NCBI GenBank assembly: GCA_016180145.1
Contig: JACPBT010000027.1
Coordinates: 1 to 9,846, forward strand
DNA from: Candidatus Woesearchaeota archaeon
GTDB taxonomy: Archaea > Nanobdellota > Nanobdellia > Woesearchaeales > UBA10216
Length of the DNA: 9,846 bases
Reading direction: 5' to 3'
Shown here: positions 1-5,036 of the stretch, piece after piece
Position numbering within the stretch: the first letter of the stretch is position 1
Layout of the letters: each line of letters starts with the position of its first letter
The notes under the pieces: model-generated
Database searches by the model: none
The model's input: the letters and a program-made list of their open reading frames with translations, nothing else
Told to the model about the DNA's origin: nothing
Made by a program: the position numbers and the translations under genes

Positions 1-2
1 CA

Positions 3-170
3 GGAGAGGGAAAAGTGCCTGCGATACCGGATGACATCAGGGCAGAGGCGGCAAGAAGGTATATAGAGGCTTTTGAAATGATTACAGGAAACAAATTCAC
101 AGCAGAAGCGGGAAACCCGCTTGAGAGAATAAAGGAAAACCTGATAAGGAAAGGCTACCTGAAGAGGTAA
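3..170 (+). CDS. purC: Phosphoribosylaminoimidazole-succinocarboxamide synthase, C-terminal end (partial)
   Basis: An open frame enters from the left edge and stops with TAA at 168-170, giving 55 residues. It contains VPAIPDDIRAEAARRYIEAF followed by EMITGNKF. This matches the usual PurC tail, in which a (V/I)PxxVxxExxxRYIEAYExLTG-like helix closes the domain. PurC joins aspartate to CAIR using ATP to make SAICAR in the cytosol. The next gene, purB, begins 4 nt after the stop, and PurB uses the PurC pathway product, so the order supports the call. The start and the ATP-binding half lie outside the window. The call rests on the tail alone, but the motif and the context agree. Confidence 0.82.
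   Translation, partial: GEGKVPAIPDDIRAEAARRYIEAFEMITGNKFTAEAGNPLERIKENLIRKGYLKR
164..168 (+). promoter_or_regulatory. Ribosome binding site of purB (GAGGT)
   Basis: GAGGT lies 6 nt before the ATG at 175 and overlaps the end of purC. It supports 175 as the purB start and indicates coupled translation from the purC message. Confidence 0.55.
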
Positions 171-174
171 AAAA

Positions 175-1557
175 ATGGACAAATATGACGCAATAAGCCC
201 ACTGGACTACAGATACTACACAGGAGAGGTTTTTGAAAAGCTCCAGCCATACCTGTCAGAAAACGCAGCAGTAAACTACCAGATAAAAGCAGAGATAGCG
301 CTGGCAAAGACACTCGCAGAGAAAAAGATATGCAGCGCCAAAATAGCAGAAGAAATAGAGGCAGCAGCCAAAAAGGTAACAGCATCAGAAGTCTATGAGG
401 AAGAAAAAAGAATAAAACACAACATCCGCGCACTGGTAAACTGCATAAGAAAGAAAGTAAGCGAAAGCGCAAAGCCATACGTGCATTTTACAGCCACTTC
501 AAACGACATAATATCAACAGCAGAAGCGCTCAGAATAAAAGACGCAACAGAAAAAGCGCTTGTGCCTGAGCTTATAGAACTTGAAAGAACACTTATAGAA
601 ATCGCAGAAAGGGAAAAGGAAACACTACAGATAGGAAGAACACACGGGCAGCACGCAGAGCCAATAACATTCGGATTCACAACAGCATCCTACGTCGCAA
701 GACTCGGCGGAAGAATAACAAAAATAAAAGAAGCGGCAGAAAACCTCAGAGGCAAATTCTCAGGAGCAGTGGGGGCATACAACGCATCATCACTCCTTAT
801 AAAAGACGCAAGGGAATTTGAAAGGGCGGTGCTGGAAAAACTCGGAATGAAGCCCGGAAGCCACTCAACCCAGATAGTTGAAGCAGAATACATGACAGAC
901 CTCATGCACGCCATAGCGTCAGCAATGGGAGTAATGGCAAACACAGCAGACGACATGAGACACCTACAAAGAAGCGAAATAGCAGAAGTCGCGGAAATGT
1001 TTGAGGCAGAACAGGTGGGAAGCAGCACAATGCCGCACAAGCGCAACCCAATCAACTTTGAGAATGTCAAGTCACTATGGAAAGAATTTATGCCGAGGAT
1101 GGTAACAGTATACTCAGACCAGATATCAGAACACCAGAGAGACCTGACAAACTCAGCATCATCAAGATTCAACACGGAAATCGTGGCAGCAGCGCTAATA
1201 GCAGCCACACGCCTCAAAAGCGCAATGCAAAAGCTTGAGGTTGACAAAAAAATGCTCAAAAGAAACTTTGAACAAAGCAGAGAAATAATACCGGCAGAGC
1301 CGGCATACATACTGCTGGCAGCATACGGACACCCAGACGCACATGAGGCAGTAAGAAGAAAAACACTTGAAGCAGAAAAAACAGGCAAAAAACTCATAGA
1401 AGCAATGATGAAGGATAAAGAGCTTAAAAGCTACTTCAGCAAAATGCCAAAAGCACAGATTGAAATGCTCAAAAACCCTGAAAAATATACAGGACTTGCG
1501 GCACAAAAAACAGAAGACGTATGCAGGGAATGGAGGGAAAGGCTGAAGGTGAAATGA
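175..1557 (+). CDS. purB: Adenylosuccinate lyase
   Basis: PurB catalyses two fumarate-releasing steps: SAICAR to AICAR and adenylosuccinate to AMP. At 460 residues it has normal length for this cytosolic, usually tetrameric enzyme of the fumarase/aspartase superfamily. Visible motifs are HFTATSNDI (residues 104-112), GRTHGQHAEP (154-163, with His157 and His160 in the catalytic histidine region), and the superfamily signature GSSTMPHKRNP (282-292) on the mobile loop that carries the catalytic serine. The protein opens with DAISPLDYRYY, a typical PurB N-terminus. The start at 175 has a GAGGT site 6 nt upstream and follows purC by 4 nt. Codons are A-rich (many ATA, ACA, GCA), as in purP and guaA further on. 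There is no sign of damage. The call is secure. Confidence 0.97.
   Translation: MDKYDAISPLDYRYYTGEVFEKLQPYLSENAAVNYQIKAEIALAKTLAEKKICSAKIAEEIEAAAKKVTASEVYEEEKRIKHNIRALVNCIRKKVSESAKPYVHFTATSNDIISTAEALRIKDATEKALVPELIELERTLIEIAEREKETLQIGRTHGQHAEPITFGFTTASYVARLGGRITKIKEAAENLRGKFSGAVGAYNASSLLIKDAREFERAVLEKLGMKPGSHSTQIVEAEYMTDLMHAIASAMGVMANTADDMRHLQRSEIAEVAEMFEAEQVGSSTMPHKRNPINFENVKSLWKEFMPRMVTVYSDQISEHQRDLTNSASSRFNTEIVAAALIAATRLKSAMQKLEVDKKMLKRNFEQSREIIPAEPAYILLAAYGHPDAHEAVRRKTLEAEKTGKKLIEAMMKDKELKSYFSKMPKAQIEMLKNPEKYTGLAAQKTEDVCREWRERLKVK
1548..1552 (+). promoter_or_regulatory. Ribosome binding site of the HEAT-repeat gene (GGTGA)
   Basis: GGTGA, a good match to the archaeal anti-Shine-Dalgarno sequence, sits 6 nt before the ATG at 1559, inside the last codons of purB. 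It supports the chosen start and translation from the purB transcript. Confidence 0.55.
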
Positions 1558-1558
1558 A

Positions 1559-2653
1559 ATGGAAGAAATCTCTGAACTGATTGCAAAACTACAGCAATTA
1601 GACAACCCAAAAGGTTATCGGATGGAATACGAATCGGTGAAGGAAAGATTAGACCCTGTAGTTAAACAGCTTGCACAGGAAGGCGAAGCGGCGCTGGATC
1701 AACTGCACGAGCTTCTGCAGTATGAAGAGTCATGGAGCTGCCAGTTTGCACTTGAGGCGCTTAAAGGCATAAAAAGCGAAAAGTCAATCTCGCACCTTAT
1801 TAAGTTTGTAAAGAGGACTGAGAATGGCGACTACTATGAAGGTTGTGACGAAGCAATTTGGGCTTTAGAAGCAATAGGCGAGCCAGCCGTAGAGCCGCTC
1901 CTGACTGAGCTAAAAAAGGGATTTGCGGACAAAGAATTTTACGGCTATCTTGTGGAAGCGCTCACTGGAATAAAGGACGACAGAGTTTACTCATTCATGG
2001 TTGAAACAACAGAGGACTACCTTAAAAATCCTGGAAAATACGATGACTGGTTTGAGGTGGATGCGTTTGCCTGCGGCTTTGGCGACCAGGGCAAAAAGGA
2101 TGCGCTGCCGCTCCTGCGAAAGCTGCTAGCCATGAAACAGCTTGATAAGGATGAAAAGAAAGAAATCAGCAGCGTTATTGAAGAACTTGATGACCTTGAA
2201 GGGTATGAAAAGCGCATACAGGAAATGATAAACAATTATGAGCTAGAAACAGAAGCCACGGAAGAAGCGATAAAAGTAAACTGCGATTTCTGCAGCAGCG
2301 AGATGGAATGCCCGCCTCACATGCTGAAATCAAAACAGATGTGCCACAAATGCTTTCACAAAAGGATTGAAGAAGGCGGTGACAAGAATGGGCCGCTTGA
2401 TGACGTCCATGTGGATATACCAACAGATGAGTTGATAACAGAAACAGCCAACAGCATGACCAATTCCATGGTAGAAGAGCTATTCCCGGAAATCTGGACT
2501 GAGAGAAAAGACGAGCTAAAGGAACTGTCAAAGAACGAACTGGCTCTTGAGATGTTCGGCGCAGGGGCATACATCGCCTTGAGCAATGTTCTGAAAATCC
2601 AACATATGCAAGGATTGAAGAATGACGGTAAAAGAAAGACTGAAACAGATTGA
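1559..2653 (+). CDS. HEAT-repeat protein with C-terminal zinc-finger-like segment
   Basis: Function is not recognised. Residues about 33-190 form helical pairs of HEAT / PBS-lyase style, for example ALEALKGIKSEKSISHLIKF and AIWALEAIGEPAVEPLLTEL. Such alpha-solenoids normally act as protein-binding scaffolds. Residues 242-265 hold cysteines at 242, 245, 251, 262 and 265 (CDFC...MC.KC), which fits a zinc ribbon or treble-clef fold. A third, mostly helical acidic region (about 286-350) follows and resembles no domain I can name. No signal peptide or membrane segment is seen, so a soluble protein is likely. The gene starts 1 nt after the purB stop with a GGTGA site and overlaps the next gene by 32 nt. 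Its codon use is less A-biased than that of purB. A role in purine metabolism is not implied by the sequence; the link is positional only. Confidence 0.85.
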   Translation: MEEISELIAKLQQLDNPKGYRMEYESVKERLDPVVKQLAQEGEAALDQLHELLQYEESWSCQFALEALKGIKSEKSISHLIKFVKRTENGDYYEGCDEAIWALEAIGEPAVEPLLTELKKGFADKEFYGYLVEALTGIKDDRVYSFMVETTEDYLKNPGKYDDWFEVDAFACGFGDQGKKDALPLLRKLLAMKQLDKDEKKEISSVIEELDDLEGYEKRIQEMINNYELETEATEEAIKVNCDFCSSEMECPPHMLKSKQMCHKCFHKRIEEGGDKNGPLDDVHVDIPTDELITETANSMTNSMVEELFPEIWTERKDELKELSKNELALEMFGAGAYIALSNVLKIQHMQGLKNDGKRKTETD

Positions 2654-2969
2654 ATCGGATGAGTTGCCGGAAGATTACAAACTTCACCAAATACTTGAAC
2701 TTGCCATGACAATAACCGGCGAAGGGCACGTCAGCGATGACTATACAAAGTTCATCGAATTTGAGATAGGCGGAATAACTGTTTTTTCAGACCCCTATTA
2801 CCAAAGGGTTCAGATTGACGAGCAAGACCTGAATCAGGAACAAATAAGGAATCTCACTTCTGAGATTAAGAAACGAATACTGGCATTTGACCGGAAAACG
2901 CACAGTGCCAGGAAGAAAGCGGCAAAAGATGTTTTTCAAGAGACGCTGGGAAATATCATTGAGAACTAG
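2622..2969 (+). CDS. Small hypothetical protein, 115 residues
   Basis: I do not recognise this protein. It is soluble and charged, with a helical N-terminus (residues 3-33), a central strand-rich part (FIEFEIGGITVFSDPYYQRVQI, split here as residues 44-65), and a lysine/arginine-rich helical tail (72-112). There is no signal peptide, transmembrane segment or cysteine pair. It starts inside the HEAT gene with a 32-nt overlap in another frame, so translation is probably coupled. No strong ribosome site precedes the ATG, and the next in-frame Met (residue 29) would remove the first helix. The residue pattern looks like a real protein rather than a shadow frame, because it has balanced composition and reaches well beyond the HEAT stop. 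It might be a partner of the HEAT protein, but that is inference from overlap alone. Confidence 0.7.
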   Translation: MTVKERLKQIESDELPEDYKLHQILELAMTITGEGHVSDDYTKFIEFEIGGITVFSDPYYQRVQIDEQDLNQEQIRNLTSEIKKRILAFDRKTHSARKKAAKDVFQETLGNIIEN

Positions 2970-3136
2970 AAAACTTGTCAAACTCCGCTTTTTGATCCTC
3001 GTCAACAAATAAAAAACTCAGTTACCCCAAGGGGCAGGGTATTTTATAGCTGGTTTTAAAGTTATGATACCCAATCAAATGCGAGAAACACAACGAGAAA
3101 ACCCAATAGCTGCAAGCAGCGGGGTATCATAACAAA
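2970..3136. other. Intergenic region between convergent genes, holding inverted repeats
   Basis: This is the gap between the plus-strand 115-residue gene and the minus-strand CDCRR gene. No reading frame stands out. It contains the palindrome CCCCAAGGGG (3025-3034), GGGTAT at 3037-3042 that could pair with ATACCC at 3067-3072, and a perfect 12-bp inverted repeat (separate entry). A bidirectional terminator or a structured RNA is possible. Confidence 0.5.
3061..3133. repeat. Perfect 12-bp inverted repeat with 49-nt loop
   Basis: GTTATGATACCC at 3061-3072 is the exact reverse complement of GGGTATCATAAC at 3122-3133. The loop holds a smaller hairpin, GCTG-CAAG-CAGC at 3109-3120, and internal repeats: CGAGAAA at 3082-3088 and 3094-3100, and ACCCAAT at 3069-3075 and 3101-3107. 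The right arm ends 3 nt from the stop codon of the minus-strand gene. It may be a structured RNA, a terminator, or the remains of a small mobile element with terminal inverted repeats. No clear target-site duplication is seen. Confidence 0.7.
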
Positions 3137-3547
3137 TTAAAGCGAGTCTTTGAACATTTTATAATGCCTCTTTAACCGCTCCAAAAACACCCCATCATTC
3201 ATCATAATCTCCTTAAAAAAGAGCAACGCAGCCTTTGAGTAGTTGGTTGACACACCTCCAAGCTCAAGAACAGGCCCTTTCAGATCATGAACCATGCTCT
3301 TGTAATGAGCCCACTTCTCATAAAAATCAACGCTCTCCCACCCAAAGCCAATCGTAGCAATAATCGTCTCATCATTGCACAGCACGTTAATAAAAGCCCT
3401 CCTGCAATCGCACTTTTTCTCATTGCAAAAGCTTTCAACCATATCATAACTTCCTGCAGGCAATGACTTCCCTTCAGGAATAATAAGGCGTCTTGTCTCA
3501 TTTTCCGCAATATCCGAAAACCTGTTGAAAAACGGCTCCATCATCAT
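3137..3547 (-). CDS. Uncharacterised protein with CDCRR motif, 136 residues
   Basis: The function is unknown. The protein has a compact cysteine cluster, C41-N-E-K-K-C46-D-C48-R-R, followed by strand-rich sequence (AFINVL, ETIIATIGFGWESVDFYEKW) and a glycine turn (ELGGVSTNYSK, residues 95-105) before a basic helical tail (RLKRHYKMF). I recall a widespread uncharacterised prokaryotic family built around a similar (E)xxCDCRRVxxxV core, but I cannot name it. The cysteines could bind metal. No signal or membrane segment is seen. The start has three successive Met codons; 3547 is the longest, and either of the next two is possible. A GGTG site lies about 8-11 nt upstream and a TATA box at 3581-3590, so the gene has its own promoter. 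It stands alone, convergent with the HEAT/115-residue pair. Confidence 0.78.
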   Translation of the reverse strand: MMMEPFFNRFSDIAENETRRLIIPEGKSLPAGSYDMVESFCNEKKCDCRRAFINVLCNDETIIATIGFGWESVDFYEKWAHYKSMVHDLKGPVLELGGVSTNYSKAALLFFKEIMMNDGVFLERLKRHYKMFKDSL

Positions 3548-3580
3548 GCTACAGCACCAATTCTCTCACGTGACCTCAAG

Positions 3581-3590
3581 GATATAAGCT
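3581..3590 (-). promoter_or_regulatory. TATA box of the CDCRR gene
   Basis: Minus-strand AGCTTATATC is centred about 37 nt upstream of the ATG at 3547. With archaeal TATA-to-start spacing of about 25 nt this gives a leader of roughly 10 nt, enough to include part of the GGTG ribosome site. Confidence 0.45.
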
Positions 3591-3625
3591 TTATGGAAAC
3601 AAACCGTCTGCTGACCGGAAGATTT

Positions 3626-3669
3626 ATTAACACGTTAATTTTGATGAATTAACATGTTAATTTTGGTGA
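3626..3669. repeat. Tandem 22-bp repeat with palindromic cores
   Basis: Positions 3626-3647 and 3648-3669 are two copies of a 22-bp unit with two mismatches, and a third copy breaks off after ATTAA at 3670-3674. Each copy carries a palindrome: TTAACACGTTAA (one mismatched pair) at 3627-3638 and TTAACATGTTAA at 3649-3660. The second extends to the perfect 16-bp palindrome AATTAACATGTTAATT at 3647-3662. Two dyads spaced 22 bp, about two helical turns, are a classic arrangement for a dimeric regulator. They overlap a plus-strand TATA-like TTTATTAA (3623-3630) and precede an ATG at 3675. Confidence 0.7.
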
Positions 3670-3674
3670 ATTAA

Positions 3675-3763
3675 ATGGCGGAAGCGGAATTTTACAACAG
3701 GAAAGAATAAACGGAATAAGCATAGACATTAATGAGCTTGGAAAGCTTTTTGATGAAGTGTAA
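3675..3763 (+). pseudogene. Short relic or mini-gene behind the palindromic operator
   Basis: An ATG at 3675 opens only 11 codons (MAEAEFYNRKE, stop at 3708-3710). The -1 frame then continues as RINGISIDINELGKLFDEV to a TAA at 3761-3763, which reads like a natural protein C-terminus. No start codon is seen in that second frame, so the two pieces look like one gene broken by a one-base change and much shortened. The upstream TATA-like box and palindromes are where an autoregulated small gene would have them. An antitoxin or small regulator is a guess. The stretch may also be non-coding. Confidence 0.3.
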
Positions 3764-3766
3764 GAG

Positions 3767-3853
3767 TTATTTCTTCTTCGCCGCCTTATTGATAAACGCC
3801 CTGCCACTTTCTCTTTTCCTTTTCGAGTCGGTTACACTTTGTAACCTCCTCAC
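3767..3853 (-). CDS. Possible 28-residue basic mini-protein behind the HEPN gene
   Basis: A GTG at 3853 overlaps the HEPN stop as GTGA and opens 28 codons ending in SKRKRESGRAFINKAAKKK, a strongly basic tail. Without the GTG the frame reads back a few codons into the end of the HEPN gene, so it could also be the leftover tail of a longer protein or of an extended HEPN gene. No ribosome site is seen before the GTG. Short length makes this uncertain; composition and the stop placed 3 nt from a convergent relic make it worth listing. Confidence 0.25.
   Translation of the reverse strand: MRRLQSVTDSKRKRESGRAFINKAAKKK
3830..3846. terminator. Hairpin just downstream of the HEPN stop
   Basis: GGTTACA-CTT-TGTAACC forms a perfect 7-bp stem with a 3-nt loop, 4 nt past the HEPN stop codon. 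There is no T-run on the minus strand directly after it, so it may be an mRNA end, a protein-binding dyad or chance. The mini-ORF at 3767-3853 runs through it. Confidence 0.35.
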
Positions 3854-4383
3854 TTTTTCATCAATTTCTTCAGCTCAAACACAAATTCGGATGCGCGCTT
3901 AAGCGAAGTGCGCGCTTTATTCTCTTTAGTCTGCTCCAGCATGTTGTACTGGAACCTTGAGCGCTTGCTAAGTTCAAGCTCATAGGATTCTATAACAGAT
4001 TCAGCCCTGGCACCTGCTATGTCCAATGCATCCCTCTGAATGCTTTCATAGTCTTCTAAAAGCTCTTTCTTCAATCTGTCAAGAACAAGTACTATTAGTG
4101 CGTCGCTGGTCACTTTATGCGCTATTTTATCCTGAGTTTTGTAGCCACAATTTAGAAGAACGGCATTTGCCATGTAAAACATTGAATAATAGGATGTTAC
4201 AATCGCCCACAAATAAGGTTTGAGCTGGCTTTGCATAAGCTCATTTGCAGTTCTGAGAGAAAGGTCTGAATTTTCAAGGTATTTATCTTTGGCGAGTTCA
4301 TTCACTTCCTTTTTTAGCAGTCCTTCCTGTAAGTATCTTCTGAAATTACTCTGCGCTTCCTTTTTTCTTTTTTCGTCTATCAT
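3850..4383 (-). CDS. HEPN-domain protein (probable toxin partner of MNT)
   Basis: This is a 177-residue, all-helical protein of the HEPN superfamily. The core is the helix SYYSMFYMANAVLLNCGYKT (residues 64-83), the usual (A/S)YYAMFYxAxALLxxxG signature, followed by KIAHKVTSDALI (86-97). A late KRSRFQYNM segment (140-148) stands where many HEPN RNases carry an R-x4-6-H motif. Here an R/Y arrangement replaces it, so nuclease activity is not assured, although KIAH supplies a histidine. Family knowledge: HEPN proteins paired with MNT act as RNA-targeting toxins neutralised by the nucleotidyltransferase, often by AMPylation. Its ATG overlaps the MNT stop as ATGA, which supports coupled expression in a cognate pair. 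No signal peptide or membrane segment is seen. The fold is confident; the toxin role is inference. Confidence 0.85.
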   Translation of the reverse strand: MIDEKRKKEAQSNFRRYLQEGLLKKEVNELAKDKYLENSDLSLRTANELMQSQLKPYLWAIVTSYYSMFYMANAVLLNCGYKTQDKIAHKVTSDALIVLVLDRLKKELLEDYESIQRDALDIAGARAESVIESYELELSKRSRFQYNMLEQTKENKARTSLKRASEFVFELKKLMKK

Positions 4384-5036
4384 GATATCAACTCATAATA
4401 TGATTCTATACCGTGAAGAATTACATTGTGTTTAATAGCTTCCGAGCCCACAGTAATCTCTTTTGAGTTTTTCATGGCGTTGAAATCATATTCCCTGAAA
4501 ATATTGATGTGAATCCTGAGGGGAAGCGTGCTAGCAATGTTTTGAATTTCCCTTTCCAGCTTTTCCTCTTCGGCATCCGGAACTATGAACATAAGGTCAA
4601 TATCAGAGCGTTTAGTTTGCGTCTTTTTTGCATAACTGCCAAACACTAAAAGAACATACAATTTTGAATGAATGCCTTTGAATGAATCGTGCATAACTGC
4701 GATATCTTTGTTTTTTAACAGTTCACTTCTCCGGAAGTATTCCGCCTCAAAGATTAAAGGATTGATTTTGCCGACCAATGTGACTCTATGAGAGCTTCCA
4801 AACGGCTGCAACTTGAGCAATAGCATTTTAGAGAGCCTGCTTACGATGTTGTGAGCGTTTTTGTAATCCTTCTTCAAAAGCTTAGCAATCTGATTTATGC
4901 TCAGCTCTTTCTCTTTGTTCTCAATAAGCAGCCTGACAACTTCAACTTCCTTACCTTTCATGTAAATACCACCATAATTATATGTAAATATCAACATAGT
5001 TATAAAGGTTTTCATTTTGGACTCCCATCTCCTCAT
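4380..5036 (-). CDS. Winged-helix/MNT nucleotidyltransferase (probable antitoxin)
   Basis: The protein has an N-terminal winged helix-turn-helix (SINQIAKLLKKDYKNAHNIV, residues 21-40 counted from the Met codon at 4961) and a minimal nucleotidyltransferase domain. The NTase motif is GSYAKKTQTKRSDID, with G108, S109, D120 and D122 by the same count. A third acidic residue is not obvious: the later strand reads RIHINIF. It overlaps the HEPN gene by ATGA, the hallmark of an MNT-HEPN toxin-antitoxin module, in which the NTase modifies or neutralises the HEPN toxin. Two starts are possible. The ATG at 5036 overlaps the radC stop (ATGA) and gives 218 residues. The ATG at 4961 gives 193 residues, begins at the conserved domain, and has GGTGGT 6 nt upstream and a TATA box at 4999-5008. 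I favour 4961 for an independent transcript. The DNA-binding domain suggests autoregulation. Confidence 0.88.
   Translation of the reverse strand: MRRWESKMKTFITMLIFTYNYGGIYMKGKEVEVVRLLIENKEKELSINQIAKLLKKDYKNAHNIVSRLSKMLLLKLQPFGSSHRVTLVGKINPLIFEAEYFRRSELLKNKDIAVMHDSFKGIHSKLYVLLVFGSYAKKTQTKRSDIDLMFIVPDAEEEKLEREIQNIASTLPLRIHINIFREYDFNAMKNSKEITVGSEAIKHNVILHGIESYYELIS
4960..4990. repeat. Direct repeat ATGTAAATA spaced 22 bp at the MNT start
   Basis: ATGTAAATA occurs at 4960-4968 and 4982-4990 (TATTTACAT on the coding strand), a 22-bp period. The pair lies between the MNT TATA box and its likely start codon, where a bound winged-helix protein would block transcription. It is a candidate autoregulatory operator. 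Confidence 0.5.
4999..5008 (-). promoter_or_regulatory. TATA box of the MNT-HEPN pair
   Basis: Minus-strand CCTTTATAAC lies about 43 nt upstream of the ATG at 4961, giving a leader of about 17 nt that would include GGTGGT. It supports the shorter MNT start and transcription separate from radC. Confidence 0.5.

Larger units (their letters stand above)
3548..3849. other. Non-coding or decayed stretch with operator-like repeats
   Basis: About 300 nt without a convincing full gene. It holds the promoter of the CDCRR gene, a tandem 22-bp repeat carrying two near-perfect palindromes, a plus-strand mini-ORF or relic ending at 3763, a minus-strand mini-ORF ending at 3767, and a 7-bp-stem hairpin at 3830-3846. 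The two mini-frames converge with only 3 nt between their stop codons, which looks like leftover gene ends. Confidence 0.5.

Noticed and set aside
690..1397. Long minus-strand open frame opposite purB (235 codons)
   Set aside because: It lies wholly inside purB, and its Ser/Leu/Cys-rich composition is what antisense of A-rich codons gives. No motif or ribosome site.
2175..2729. Minus-strand open frame (184 codons) opposite the HEAT and 115-residue genes
   Set aside because: It covers the overlap of two better-supported plus-strand genes and has an antisense-like composition.
3061..3133. Insertion sequence or MITE call for the 12-bp inverted repeat
   Set aside because: No transposase and no clear target-site duplication; kept only as a repeat.
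3014..3136. tRNA or C/D-box RNA in the region of the inverted repeat
   Set aside because: No T-arm GGTTCRA, no anticodon-arm geometry, and no proper RUGAUGA/CUGA pair.
4380..4961. Inactive MNT because a third active-site aspartate is missing (RIHINIF strand)
   Set aside because: From memory, many archaeal members of this wHTH-MNT type have a similar strand, so the change does not show loss of activity.
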